From positions 1 through 26,510 of the IMG/VR virus record IMGVR_UViG_3300027900_000013: DNA of 26,510 nucleotides; one strand, given 5' to 3'. The DNA is from a virus. A program made the position numbers and the translations under genes. The notes under the pieces are model-generated. The model saw only the letters and a list, made by a program, of their open reading frames with translations, was not told the DNA's origin and did no database searches. Positions 1-7,457 of the stretch are shown here, in pieces. Within the stretch, counting starts at the first letter, position 1. Each line of letters begins with the position of its first letter.

Positions 1-512
1 GCGCCCGCAGACGGGGTACCGGTCGTGGCCTTGCTGTATGCAGAGCCAGCCACCAGAGGCGTAGCGTCTGAACCGGCGAAGGTAGCACCCTGCGTCTGCA
101 ACAGCGAGTCAACCTTCTTCGCCAGCGCGTAGCCAGCGTCGTCGGTGTAGAACGCACGGAACGAGTCGTTGGCCTGTACCGCAGCCAGATCTTCGATCAA
201 GCGGCTGTACTCCCAATGCTGGTCGATAAGGAACTGCTTCTGGACTTCCTGAGCGGCGATCAGCGTGACCGGGGTTTCCGTGGACTTCGCCGTCGGCGAG
301 CCTCGGGTCGGGGCGGGCACGTGGACGGTATCGCCCTTCTTGCCCACCATGTTCATGACGACCACGAGCTGCGGCATGACCAGATTGGCCTTGTACGCAG
401 CGGAGATCTCGTCCGACCACAGTTCCGTGATGAATGCAGAGTTCGACCGAGTGCGCGAAGACGCAGACAGTCGGGTTACGTTGACGTTGTTGTTGCCGTT
501 AAATGCGGCCAT
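1..512 (-). CDS. Major capsid protein, N-terminal part (cut by window edge)
   Basis: About 170 residues are visible, starting at ATG 510-512 behind a GGAG ribosome site, and the frame is open to the left edge. The N-terminus is Asn-rich (NGNNNVNVTRLS), followed by a stretch typical of HK97-fold coat proteins of short-tailed and environmental phages: an ELWSDEI helix, a KKGDTVHVPAP strand motif and an EVQKQFLIDQHWEYSRLIED helix region. Assignment to the major capsid protein rests on this pattern and on position directly after a scaffold-like gene in a terminase-portal-scaffold-capsid order. The C-terminal half lies outside the window. A minor structural protein is the main alternative. Confidence 0.75.
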   Translation of the reverse strand, partial: MAAFNGNNNVNVTRLSASSRTRSNSAFITELWSDEISAAYKANLVMPQLVVVMNMVGKKGDTVHVPAPTRGSPTAKSTETPVTLIAAQEVQKQFLIDQHWEYSRLIEDLAAVQANDSFRAFYTDDAGYALAKKVDSLLQTQGATFAGSDATPLVAGSAYSKATTGTPSAG

Positions 513-534
513 TTCTAGTTACTCCAAGGGTTGA

Positions 535-1350
535 TTAGTCAACAAGACGACCCTCCTCGTAGGCAATGGCAATCGCTTCGGCATGGCCGTTAAGCCAAGT
601 CTGCGCGGCCCTATCGCCCCTGCGGGCGCGGATGCGCTTCTCCATAAGGGCCGATCTGGAGTACTTCTCGTCGAGATCCGGGACACCTGCCCCCGAACTT
701 TCGAGTGTGACTTCCTTGATCGCAGCCTTACGATCCGATTTCGTCTGCCTAGCCTTCTGAGTCTCTTTCTGGTCGTAGTACGTTCCGAGTAGAGTCTCGG
801 CTGCGCTCCAGTCGCCGGTCTGATCCGCCTGCTGCGCGAGGGCCATACGATGCTGCTTTTCCCGGACCCAGTTAAGGAACGCGGGATCTTTCACATCGTC
901 TTCCCAAGTGGGAAACAGCTTAGCAAACTCAGCCTTCTTCCTCTCAATGCGCTCCACGTGGAGCTGCGCTTCGAGGTTCTGGACACGCGCGTCTACCTCC
1001 TGCTTGGCGATTCCCCGAACGGTCTCGTCCGGTCTATCAAGCAAGTCAGACGCCTCGACGGGTTTTGTATTGGGCTTATCCCGTCCCGGTCCTGAATCAC
1101 GCAATTGTAGCTCAAGCATTTCATCGACGGTCTTGCGGAGCCGTCCGAGGTCCTGCGCCTGCCTTGAGTTGAACTTTTCGAGTTCCACGTAGGACTGCGC
1201 GATCTCCTCAGGAGTCTTGCCCTTGAAGCGTTCGGGTATTGCTACCCCGTCTTCTCGGCGCTCGGCGGACTGTGTACCAGCCTGCTCGATCTCCTTGTCA
1301 ATCTCGTCGTTCTGTGCCTGCTGCTTTACGTAATCTTCAAACCTAGCCAC
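535..1350 (-). CDS. Scaffold / capsid assembly protein
   Basis: This 271-residue protein starts at GTG 1348-1350 behind GAGGAG. It is highly charged, rich in Glu, Lys, Arg and Gln, has no Cys and looks mostly helical. The N-terminal 40 residues carry an acidic/Gln-rich segment and IPERFKGKTPEEIAQSYVEL, a phrase recurrent in phage capsid assembly proteins. Residues 100-150 form a probable coiled coil. Such composition, plus its place between portal and capsid genes, fits a scaffolding protein that drives prohead assembly and then leaves the head. No protease motif is seen. Its stop is 22 nt before the capsid start, so the two are probably co-translated. Confidence 0.7.
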   Translation of the reverse strand: MARFEDYVKQQAQNDEIDKEIEQAGTQSAERREDGVAIPERFKGKTPEEIAQSYVELEKFNSRQAQDLGRLRKTVDEMLELQLRDSGPGRDKPNTKPVEASDLLDRPDETVRGIAKQEVDARVQNLEAQLHVERIERKKAEFAKLFPTWEDDVKDPAFLNWVREKQHRMALAQQADQTGDWSAAETLLGTYYDQKETQKARQTKSDRKAAIKEVTLESSGAGVPDLDEKYSRSALMEKRIRARRGDRAAQTWLNGHAEAIAIAYEEGRLVD

Positions 1351-1429
1351 TTGTCAACTCCTCAATGCGGTCCCTTGGGGGGATTGTCCGCGAAAACCTA
1401 CGTACCGGATGCCGTATTCCCGTAGGGTG

Positions 1430-1705
1430 TTATGAGCGTTTCCGCTCGTGCTCGCCACCGTAGCGGCGATTGTTAGAGTCCCACTGTTTACCAGTGTTCT
1501 TCTTCCATTGCATTTTGGTCCACTTCGCTGCCGCTGTCGGCAGACCCATATCCCATCCGCAATTCAAGTAGTCCAGATGCACGGGGGTGATTACCAGCTC
1601 TGCTGTCACCCCGCACGTCGGACATTCGTTTGTGGCACGCTCCCCTACCTTCTTGAGGTCCTCGTGCTCGTGCCCCGATGGGCACTTGTAGCTATAGATC
1701 GGCAT
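1430..1705 (-). CDS. FmdB-like zinc ribbon protein
   Basis: The 91-residue product opens MPIYSYKCPSGHEHE, the hallmark start of FmdB-type zinc ribbons, with the second metal knuckle CPTC at residues 28-31. The first knuckle is C8-x3-H12 rather than the usual CxxCG, so the metal site may be Cys3His. The C-terminal third is basic and Trp/Asn-rich. Small zinc ribbons of this type are frequent in phage head operons, but their role there is not established. The start overlaps the end of the upstream 94-residue gene by 14 nt, which suggests translational coupling. Confidence 0.65.
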   Translation of the reverse strand: MPIYSYKCPSGHEHEDLKKVGERATNECPTCGVTAELVITPVHLDYLNCGWDMGLPTAAAKWTKMQWKKNTGKQWDSNNRRYGGEHERKRS

Positions 1706-1976
1706 TGTCGGCGGCCTCAGCGAGCACCTGCTCCTCGGCCTGAGCCTTCAACATCGACACTACTTCTTCCATGTTGATGATGCGTGAGAGCTGCATTACC
1801 TGCCCCCTCAACTCGCACACCGCCTCCCACGTCCGGGCTTCAAGCACGTCGGCCTGAAACTGGTAGAGCTGAGCTTTAGCTTCCTCGACTACCAGCTTCC
1901 ATCCCGGATTACCGAACAGATCTTCCAGCTTCTCGAAATATTCTAGGATCTCCCTAGGGTTCTCACTCTGTATCAC
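1692..1976 (-). CDS. Small helical protein of the head operon, unknown function
   Basis: A 94-residue acidic protein begins at GTG 1974-1976 behind a strong GGAGG. It is predicted to be all-helical by eye: repeated Glu/Leu/Ala heptad-like spacing, with several Trp and Tyr in the first half (NPGWKLVVEEAKAQLYQF). I do not recognise a family. Its place between portal and scaffold genes is where many short-tailed phages carry a small uncharacterised head protein. It could be an assembly cofactor, a head-tail connector component or a decoration protein. Confidence 0.6.
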   Translation of the reverse strand: MIQSENPREILEYFEKLEDLFGNPGWKLVVEEAKAQLYQFQADVLEARTWEAVCELRGQVMQLSRIINMEEVVSMLKAQAEEQVLAEAADNADL

Positions 1977-1988
1977 GGAAGCGCCTCC

Positions 1989-3923
1989 TTAGTTGCGCGG
2001 TTTCGACCGATTCGCCTCTCTCTGTGCTCGTACCTGATCGCGTCCCACGGCCACCTTGCCGTGCTCCGCCACCATTCGGCCACGCGCGACCCTAACCTGC
2101 TCGGCTGCGATAGCCGAATTGGCCGCGTCGATGTGGACCTTATCGTCTTCCAGACCCGCCTTCACATCCTCGTACCGAGCCTTCGACTGGGCGAGCTGTG
2201 CGTTAGCCTGCGCTTCCGCCGTAAGGGCCTGCTCCTTCTGGAGCTGGACCGTGGCGAGCTGGAATTGCAGCATCTTCATCTGCTGCTGCATCTGCTGTTC
2301 TTGCGGGTCCGGGGGCTGAGACATCGCTGCCACCGCCTTCTTGATGTCGTCCTTCTCCGCCGACGCTGTGTTCATCAGGATGGCAGACAGGATGATGTTG
2401 TGCGCCGGGGACTCCGGGGGCACGTACCCAAGCACGCTCGAAAGGGTGCTGAGTTCCACTTCCTTCGCCATCAAGCCCATCGCGGTCTTGACCGAGAAGA
2501 TCATGTCTTTCGGATACCGCTCGGGGTCGAACTGCATGTAGCGCCACAGGCACCGACGGACCAGCGGCCCGAGGAACCTACGCTCGATGTTCTGCATCGT
2601 GCGCTTGGACCGCTTGAGGAACCCGGCGTTGAGCATGGACATACCGCCCATCGTCTCGTTGCGCCGATTCGTCGAAAGCGGGGAGGCGCTATCCATTGAG
2701 CCCGTGCCCATCTGGACCATGCGCTCAAGGTCGCCCGACTGCTGGAAGGTGAACGCGAGGCCGGAGGCGTCGAATCCGACCTTCTCGATGATTTCTGAGG
2801 GGCGTCCCCGCGTCATGAACACCTTACCCGGCCGCACCCGCATGTCGGGGTTACGAGGCATACGGGTGATGTCTGCCCCAAGCATGGGGGCGGTCACGAG
2901 CGCAAGCGCGTCCATTCGCGCGCGGAGTTCTGAGTCGAGCGCCTTCTGTGGGTTGAAGCCCTTCTCGCAGATGCCCCGACCCCAGAATTCTCCGGGGACT
3001 GTATCGAACTGGAACGCCACAACCGGACGATCTTCCATCCAGAAGGGGTTGGCGCTCTTGCGGAGTAGTTCTGACTCGTTCGCAATCACGACAATGGCCT
3101 CGTGGAGGCCGGGGCCCTTACCGATGTATCGTCCGGGGACCTTCCCGTAGTACTCGGTGATGAGGATGCCGTCGTCCTGCGGGGACACACTGGAGGTCAG
3201 GCCCGTGCCGGTAGGGTCGCCACGCGTCCCCGACCACGGGGCCAACTCCACCATGCGGTAGACGCCCTGCTTCTGCTTCGCCACGATGGTGTGCAGAGGC
3301 TTGACAACTTCGTGCGCGCAGAACGCGGCCTCGTCAATCGTCGTGGCCGATGGGTCGATCACGAACTCGTCCGGGCGGATCGCCTCGGCAACCACCATAA
3401 CCCGCTCGTCGGAGACCGGGCCATTCGGCGTTAGCAGTTTCTCGTTCTTGAGGACCACGTTCAGCTTGGCGATACCCGTCCCATACAGGGCAGCCAGCAG
3501 GAACGTGCGGGAGATACTATCCTCGACGCCCGCGATCTCAAAATCTTCAAGGAGCTGGTCACGGTACGCGATTGCGTCCGCCTTCTCCTCGTCCTTAATG
3601 TCCTCGTCAATGTCAAGCCACGCTTGGCGCGAGAACACCGCCTCCTCGATCTCGGCGACGGACATTTCTACAGCCTGCTGTAGCGCTGGAGAAATGAGTT
3701 TCGACCGCTCGGAGTTCTGGTTCTTGTCCTCGTCCGACCAGAAGCCACGCCACAGGCGCGTGTACTCCGTCCACCGACGGGCGTACTTTGTATCTCGCAC
3801 TTGACGACCGCGCTTGACGCGCTCCATCACGTACGCCACGAGGCTTGTCGAGCCTTCGTCGTCCTTGCGGGCGGACTCCGGGCCTCGATTCTGGCGGTCG
3901 TTATTTGCGAACGGATCGGGCAT
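1989..3923 (-). CDS. Portal protein
   Basis: A 644-residue protein follows the large terminase with only 3 nt between them. The length is in the usual range for portals of podovirus type. The N-terminal third has the Trp/Arg-rich start seen in this family (RRWTEYTRLWRGFW near residue 50) and an acidic segment after SRQAWLDIDED. The middle carries a PDEFVIDPSATTIDEA motif, common in portals of this class. The last 100 residues are Gln/Ala-rich and would form a long coiled coil, matching the barrel-like C-terminus of podovirus portals. It would form the ring through which DNA is packaged and ejected. The start is ATG 3921-3923. Confidence 0.85.
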   Translation of the reverse strand: MPDPFANNDRQNRGPESARKDDEGSTSLVAYVMERVKRGRQVRDTKYARRWTEYTRLWRGFWSDEDKNQNSERSKLISPALQQAVEMSVAEIEEAVFSRQAWLDIDEDIKDEEKADAIAYRDQLLEDFEIAGVEDSISRTFLLAALYGTGIAKLNVVLKNEKLLTPNGPVSDERVMVVAEAIRPDEFVIDPSATTIDEAAFCAHEVVKPLHTIVAKQKQGVYRMVELAPWSGTRGDPTGTGLTSSVSPQDDGILITEYYGKVPGRYIGKGPGLHEAIVVIANESELLRKSANPFWMEDRPVVAFQFDTVPGEFWGRGICEKGFNPQKALDSELRARMDALALVTAPMLGADITRMPRNPDMRVRPGKVFMTRGRPSEIIEKVGFDASGLAFTFQQSGDLERMVQMGTGSMDSASPLSTNRRNETMGGMSMLNAGFLKRSKRTMQNIERRFLGPLVRRCLWRYMQFDPERYPKDMIFSVKTAMGLMAKEVELSTLSSVLGYVPPESPAHNIILSAILMNTASAEKDDIKKAVAAMSQPPDPQEQQMQQQMKMLQFQLATVQLQKEQALTAEAQANAQLAQSKARYEDVKAGLEDDKVHIDAANSAIAAEQVRVARGRMVAEHGKVAVGRDQVRAQREANRSKPRN

Positions 3924-3926
3924 TAC

Positions 3927-5204
3927 TTAGTATCCTGCTACGTCGTCAGTGGGCTTCCACTCGTCGTAAACGTCGGGACCGTCCATCCAAGGATCGGCCA
4001 ACTGGTCGATGTACGCAACCGCGTCTAGTAAGTCATCGTGAGCCAGCGGCGAGGGGAAGTCCTCAGCCTGCTCAAAAAATTCCTTGTTCCACGGTCCACG
4101 TACAACTTGGATTCGACCTTTCTCCGCGCGACCTTGGATTGCCCACGTAATACGGTCGGTTTTCTTGTTATTTCCGTGGGTGAGGTCGTCAACGGTGAAA
4201 AACGTTCCAAGTCGCTGCATTTCGTCGGTGAGATAAGGCAAAACGGCGTTTTTCGCCATTCCTTTCTCGATTCCGATGCGTACCGGGCGGTAATCCCGGA
4301 ACGCTTTAACGATTCTGAGCGCAGTTTCGCGCGTATCCCACTGGCCGTGTATGATTTCCTCAATGCACCACCCGCCAACGTGGTTGAAAACGACCGCAAT
4401 CGCGTGATCGTCCAGTCGTTTGACCTTCCTACCGCCCTCGACAGCCTCAAATCCGGCCAAGTCGATAGCGATGTAGTAGTCTCCGATGTCCGGGCGCTTC
4501 TCTCGGATGGGAAACATATCCCTACGGAGCAGTACGCCAGCTCCGCCCTCGAATGAAGCCTCGTATTCCTGCTTGAACCGGTCGTTTGACAGCTCCGCCT
4601 TGGCGGATGCTATCTCGGACTGGGGCAGGAACGGGTTCTCGGACGACGGGAAGTGCCAACATTTCCACTCCCCCGCTATGTCCTTCAACGCCCGCTGGTA
4701 GATGGTCCAGAAGTGGTTCTTCCCATCGGGGGTCCCGATGAACAGTGCGCCACCTTCGACCCTCGTAAGCGCCGGTCGTATGATGAGGTCCCAGACCTCC
4801 TCCTTCATGAAGGCGAACTCGTCGAGGACCACATACGACAAACCGACACCCCGAAGGGTATCCGGTCTGTCCGAGCCCTTGATGCAGATGCGGCGTCCGT
4901 TGAGGAGTTCCAGCTCCCCCGTGTTCTCCCACTTGTTCTTGATGAGGGAGTGCCCAAGCTCTTTGAGCAGGGGCCACAGGATCTTCTTTCCTTGATCGAA
5001 CGTGGGAGCTACGTAGTAGACCTCCTCAAGAGCAAGGTCCACACGAACGCCGTCCGTGCGGATCTTCGAGGTCTTGGCGGCCTCTACGAACAGCGTGACG
5101 GCAGCGAGGTAACTCTTGCCGAAACGTCGTCCAGCGGCTACTACCTTGTACCGAGCGTCGTCGTAGAAGATTTCCGCCTGCCGTTCGTGCAGGCTAATCT
5201 TCAT
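3927..5204 (-). CDS. terL: Terminase large subunit (packaging ATPase and nuclease)
   Basis: This 425-residue protein has the full two-domain plan. The ATPase has Walker A AGRRFGKS (residues 24-31), Walker B VVLDEF (125-130) and a coupling motif GTPDG (157-161). The nuclease has an RNase H-like fold with D248 (IAIDLAG), E313 (RIGIEKG) and the HDDLLDA acidic pair D390/D391. The length is normal to slightly short for the family, and no key residue is missing. It drives genome translocation into the prohead and cuts the concatemer. Its start ATG 5202-5204 overlaps the upstream small gene by 4 nt. Packaging type (cos, pac or terminal repeats) cannot be read from the window. Confidence 0.95.
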   Translation of the reverse strand: MKISLHERQAEIFYDDARYKVVAAGRRFGKSYLAAVTLFVEAAKTSKIRTDGVRVDLALEEVYYVAPTFDQGKKILWPLLKELGHSLIKNKWENTGELELLNGRRICIKGSDRPDTLRGVGLSYVVLDEFAFMKEEVWDLIIRPALTRVEGGALFIGTPDGKNHFWTIYQRALKDIAGEWKCWHFPSSENPFLPQSEIASAKAELSNDRFKQEYEASFEGGAGVLLRRDMFPIREKRPDIGDYYIAIDLAGFEAVEGGRKVKRLDDHAIAVVFNHVGGWCIEEIIHGQWDTRETALRIVKAFRDYRPVRIGIEKGMAKNAVLPYLTDEMQRLGTFFTVDDLTHGNNKKTDRITWAIQGRAEKGRIQVVRGPWNKEFFEQAEDFPSPLAHDDLLDAVAYIDQLADPWMDGPDVYDEWKPTDDVAGY

Positions 5205-5434
5205 CTATACTTCTGACTGGTCGTAAGACGACGCACCGACTGCTTGTTAGCGCGATCTGCCGCCCAACGTATCCCGGCGTCCGCGTCGCTTTTTCGGAGA
5301 TATCCCTCAAGTCCGGTGGACTCGTTGGCTGCTCGACGGACCATAAGGGCGTGTTCAATTACCGCATCCCCCCACTTGAGGGACGCGTCTTGACTGCGGT
5401 ACTCCCGCCCACCCTGATTCTTTGGCTTCGACAT
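5201..5434 (-). CDS. Small basic protein before terminase, unknown
   Basis: This 77-residue hydrophilic protein is rich in Arg, Lys, Ala and Ser, with no Cys and no membrane segment. It contains GGREYRSQDASLKWGDAVIEHALMVR-like helical sequence in its first half, and the C-terminus is basic (RRLTTSQKYR). I do not recognise a family. Its start overlaps the stop of the upstream gene by one base and its end overlaps terL by 4 nt, so it is part of a tightly coupled string. A packaging accessory or minor virion protein is possible but unsupported. Confidence 0.55.
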   Translation of the reverse strand: MSKPKNQGGREYRSQDASLKWGDAVIEHALMVRRAANESTGLEGYLRKSDADAGIRWAADRANKQSVRRLTTSQKYR

Positions 5435-5667
5435 TAGAGGTCGTCCAGTTCCTTCTTGTGCTGTCGGATCACGTCGGTGACGCGCTTGGCTGCACCGCCC
5501 TCCCCTTCCTTCTGGTAGGTGGCAACTCCTCGCTTCACGTCGTTATTACGACGCGTGGCCTCAGGAGCAGCCTTCGCCTGCTGCGCACCCGAGGAAGCGT
5601 CGGACTCTTTGTCGATCAGGCCAGCCGAAGCAGCCCAATCTTTGATGGTCTTGGCAAGGTCCGACAT
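5434..5667 (-). CDS. Small hydrophilic protein, unknown
   Basis: This is a second 77-residue protein in the head operon. It is Ala/Lys/Glu-rich with a disordered-looking middle (SDASSGAQQAKAAPEATRRNN) and a charged C-terminal helix ending KKELDDL. There is no recognisable domain. The start is ATG 5665-5667. Packing with one-base and four-base overlaps against its neighbours argues that it is translated. Confidence 0.5.
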   Translation of the reverse strand: MSDLAKTIKDWAASAGLIDKESDASSGAQQAKAAPEATRRNNDVKRGVATYQKEGEGGAAKRVTDVIRQHKKELDDL

Positions 5668-5672
5668 GGTAG

Positions 5673-5831
5673 TTACTTCGTCTTACTGTCTTTGCCACGT
5701 GAGTGCCCGTGAGACGGGCCGCTCTGGCCGGACTTGAGGCCGGGGAACGACTGGGTCTGCGACTTGCCCGTGTTTGGGGCGCCGAAGCCCGGACCCGTGC
5801 TCTTGTCGCGCTGTGTATCTTTAGCTGCCAT
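5673..5831 (-). CDS. Very small Gly/Ser/Lys-rich protein
   Basis: This 52-residue reading frame starts at ATG 5829-5831. It is strongly biased: many Gly, Ser, Lys, Gln and Pro, no long hydrophobic run, and a basic end (RGKDSKTK). It overlaps the end of the upstream gene by 11 nt and ends 5 nt before the next start, so it fills the space exactly as a real operon gene would. It looks intrinsically disordered and might bind nucleic acid or the head interior. No family is recognised. Confidence 0.5.
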   Translation of the reverse strand: MAAKDTQRDKSTGPGFGAPNTGKSQTQSFPGLKSGQSGPSHGHSRGKDSKTK

Positions 5832-6237
5832 TTTCAATTACCTCTGCGTCTACGACGTTGATCTGCTGGACTGGACGGATGGTCTGGTTGCCGGAGGAGG
5901 TGATGTTGATTTCAACCTTCTCGACTCCGTTCTCTTGATCTTGGTTCTGCTTACTCATATGGAGTTCAAGCAGGAGCTTAATCATGGCCCGATCCCCGTC
6001 TTGGGCCAGCTCCACCGCCTTCTTCAAGACGGAGAGCATGTCTGGTGCCGCAGCTTCCCTAAGCTGGACTTCTAGAGATTGACGTAGGAGAGTAATCCGG
6101 TTCTTAGAGCCCTTAGGTCTTCCACTAGGGTTGCCGGATTGCCCTTCTACGAATCTCCCGTTGTCCCTCTCCCGGACGGCCGTGGCCGCTTCTTCTACGG
6201 GGGGCGCTACAACGAGCTGATTAGTACTGTCTTCCAC
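5821..6237 (-). CDS. Small terminase-like protein with GNPSGRPKGSKN motif
   Basis: The 138-residue product contains GQSGNPSGRPKGSKNRI at about residues 33-49, the signature of the DUF5681-type segment found in many phage proteins next to terminase genes. A helical region (LLRQSLEVQLREAAAPDMLSVLKKAVELAQDGD) follows, then an acidic tail. Small terminases bind the packaging start site and oligomerise through helical segments, and position four genes before terL fits. The start is GTG 6235-6237 behind AAGGA, overlapping the upstream gene by 17 nt. The small-terminase role is inference from context, and no classical helix-turn-helix is obvious. Confidence 0.5.
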   Translation of the reverse strand: MEDSTNQLVVAPPVEEAATAVRERDNGRFVEGQSGNPSGRPKGSKNRITLLRQSLEVQLREAAAPDMLSVLKKAVELAQDGDRAMIKLLLELHMSKQNQDQENGVEKVEINITSSGNQTIRPVQQINVVDAEVIENGS

Positions 6238-6907
6238 CTTTGTCCTTGAACCTCTGTAGCATCTCGTCGGCCTTCTTTAGGGCCTCGGCTAACGTCTCGT
6301 CGGTTTCCCGCTGCGGCTGGTAGGCCGAGGGCGGTATGTGCTTCGGGAGGGACCGGTACGGCCCATTCCCGATCACGTGGACAGGGATTTGGACATCGTT
6401 CCCGAACAGCTCCTTGATGGCTGTTACCCGGTGACGCCCATCGTGATTGATAATTTTGGGGGTGTTCCCAACCACATCGACCGTGAGGGTCGGTTGGCCG
6501 AGCTTCTTACCATCCGCCAGTCCCTTCTTGATGTAGTCGAGGGAGCGTTCGGAAGGCCGCGAGAGCGGCTCGGCAAGGTGCAGGTACTCGTCCGGGGTCA
6601 TGTAGTGGACGGCACCAAGGTGCTCAACGTCTTGGTTGTTCGGGACTGACCCGATGCCCTTCTCGGCATCGAACAGGTGGTCCATCTTCTTGCCGTACTT
6701 GGCGGCAACCTTCGCTGCCCCTATCCCGGCTATGCCGGGTACCAGACCGAGGGCCGCAAGCCCGAGCCCCTTCGGGTTCTGGTTGTCGGGGTTAGATACA
6801 TCCCCGACGAATCCGGCTACGTCCCCAACCCCCGGAGGGAGTGCCATTGAGGAAAGCGATAGCGCCTCGGATAGCTTCTTGAGTTGTGCGGGGGACAGTT
6901 TGAGCAC
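6221..6907 (-). CDS. ParB/sulfiredoxin-fold-like protein, first gene of leftward operon
   Basis: This 228-residue protein starts at GTG 6905-6907 with only a weak ribosome site. The N-terminal 65 residues have a Gly/Pro-rich pattern (LPPGVGDVAGFVGD...LGLAALGLVPGIAGIG) seen in large phage polyvalent or virion proteins. The C-terminal half holds INHDGRHRVTAIKELFG near residue 155, which matches the GRHR-type core of ParB/Srx-fold domains, preceded by LTVDVVG. In ParB this fold binds nucleotide; in phage relatives it may be a nuclease or kinase. The C-terminal helix is charged. No helix-turn-helix is seen, so it is not a complete ParB. It leads the structural operon. Confidence 0.5.
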   Translation of the reverse strand: MLKLSPAQLKKLSEALSLSSMALPPGVGDVAGFVGDVSNPDNQNPKGLGLAALGLVPGIAGIGAAKVAAKYGKKMDHLFDAEKGIGSVPNNQDVEHLGAVHYMTPDEYLHLAEPLSRPSERSLDYIKKGLADGKKLGQPTLTVDVVGNTPKIINHDGRHRVTAIKELFGNDVQIPVHVIGNGPYRSLPKHIPPSAYQPQRETDETLAEALKKADEMLQRFKDKGGRQY

Positions 6908-6944
6908 GGGCGGAATCCCATCTTAGGATAGGGGGCTACTCTGT

Positions 6945-6978
6945 GGGTCCAGCCTTCAAGGCTGGTTGACCTGTGATG
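6945..6978. promoter_or_regulatory. Hairpin element A, shared with 18948-18978
   Basis: GGGTCCAGCC (6945-6954), a 5-nt spacer and GGCTGGTTGACCTG form a perfect 6-bp stem (CCAGCC/GGCTGG). The same arms and flanks recur at 18948 with a different loop. Here it lies in the leader between the leftward promoter candidate and the first leftward gene. TACTCTGT directly precedes it on the plus strand, as a similar TACTCT precedes the second copy. Function is unknown. Confidence 0.55.
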
Positions 6979-6985
6979 TACCTCG

Positions 6986-7009
6986 GGGCCGCCCCCTAGG
7001 GCGGTGCCC
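6986..7009. promoter_or_regulatory. GC-rich hairpin in leftward leader
   Basis: GGGCCGCCC (6986-6994), a CCTA loop and GGGCGGTGCCC can form a nine-pair stem with a 2-nt bulge. There is no adjacent T tract on either strand, so a simple intrinsic terminator is unlikely. With the hairpins at 6949 and 7030 it makes the 5' leader of the leftward transcript heavily structured. Confidence 0.4.
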
Positions 7010-7029
7010 TACCCCCGTCCCCTCGGTAC

Positions 7030-7053
7030 GGCCGCTCACACGTTTTCGCGGCC
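7030..7053. promoter_or_regulatory. GGCCGC/GCGGCC inverted repeat next to leftward promoter
   Basis: Perfect 6-bp arms at 7030-7035 and 7048-7053 enclose a 12-nt loop containing ACGTTTTC. The right arm touches the promoter-like block at 7052-7068, so on the minus strand the structure sits at or just after the probable transcription start. Confidence 0.4.
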
Positions 7054-7091
7054 TATACAGAGTAAACGAACGGGAAGCTCAAATTATGCAT
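7052..7091 (-). promoter_or_regulatory. Candidate leftward promoter of the structural operon
   Basis: Read on the minus strand, ATGCATAA (7091-7084), a 15-nt gap and CGTTTACTCTGTATAGG (7068-7052) closely match ATGCATAA, 16 nt and CGTTTACTCTATATAAC at 18900-18940 on the plus strand. No convincing sigma-70 -35 is present. The pair is a good candidate for promoters read with the phage sigma factor encoded at 18258. The predicted leader to the GTG at 6907 is roughly 140 nt. Confidence 0.5.
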
Positions 7092-7101
7092 CTGTAATAT
7101 G

Positions 7102-7134
7102 AAATAGTTCGTATGTTAAACAAATAGTTTGTTT
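7102..7134. repeat. AT-rich direct and inverted repeats
   Basis: AAATAGTT occurs at 7102-7109 and again at 7122-7129, 20 bp apart. The second copy is part of a perfect inverted repeat, AAACAAA-TAG-TTTGTTT (7118-7134). This is the most AT-rich patch in the window and lies between the promoter candidate and the DnaA-box region. It could be an operator or a DNA-unwinding element. Confidence 0.45.
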
Positions 7135-7191
7135 GTTATATGTATGCTAACTGTCGTCGCAGATAACGCCCTGTAGTCAGGTTGGAGTCAA

Positions 7192-7249
7192 CGTCGCGTA
7201 GCGACGGCCCTCCTTGGCCTCCAGACCCCCTGTCTGGCCCTACGCGACG
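7192..7249. ncRNA. Possible structured RNA with two alternative folds
   Basis: CGTCGCGTAG (7192-7201) can pair with CTACGCGACG (7240-7249) to close a 10-bp stem that encloses the hairpin CCAGAC-CCCCT-GTCTGG (7221-7237). The same left arm can instead pair locally with GCGACG (7201-7206). The two folds exclude each other, as in switch-like RNAs. No gene is convincing here: the open frames around 7182 lack a ribosome site. Whether the region is transcribed is unknown, and it could equally be a cruciform DNA site near the origin. Confidence 0.3.
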
Positions 7250-7402
7250 ACTATACATCCGACGAAAATTGCCCCGTTGTGCCCGTGAGGGCGCCGCCGC
7301 TGCTCAGGCCTGCGCACAGACGGGTGCCCCCCCTCGCGCGTTATGTCACGTGTTGCGCCGAAACTACACGCTGTTGCGTCAAAGCAACGCACTGGAATGG
7401 TG

Positions 7403-7419
7403 CGTTAACGGTTAACGTT
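7403..7419 (+). repeat. Dispersed palindrome copy 1 (G centre)
   Basis: CGTTAACGGTTAACGTT, intergenic, about 40 bp before the DnaA-box array. It contains the invariant 13-bp core GTTAAC-S-GTTAAC. Confidence 0.9.
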
Positions 7420-7457
7420 ACATAACATTGCACCAAAATGAATCACGCGAAAGGTCC

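Noticed and set aside
1351-1429. Terminator between the FmdB-like and scaffold genes
   Set aside because: Only weak inverted repeats (CCTACG/CGTAGG) and no T tract on the minus strand; the operon order argues for read-through.
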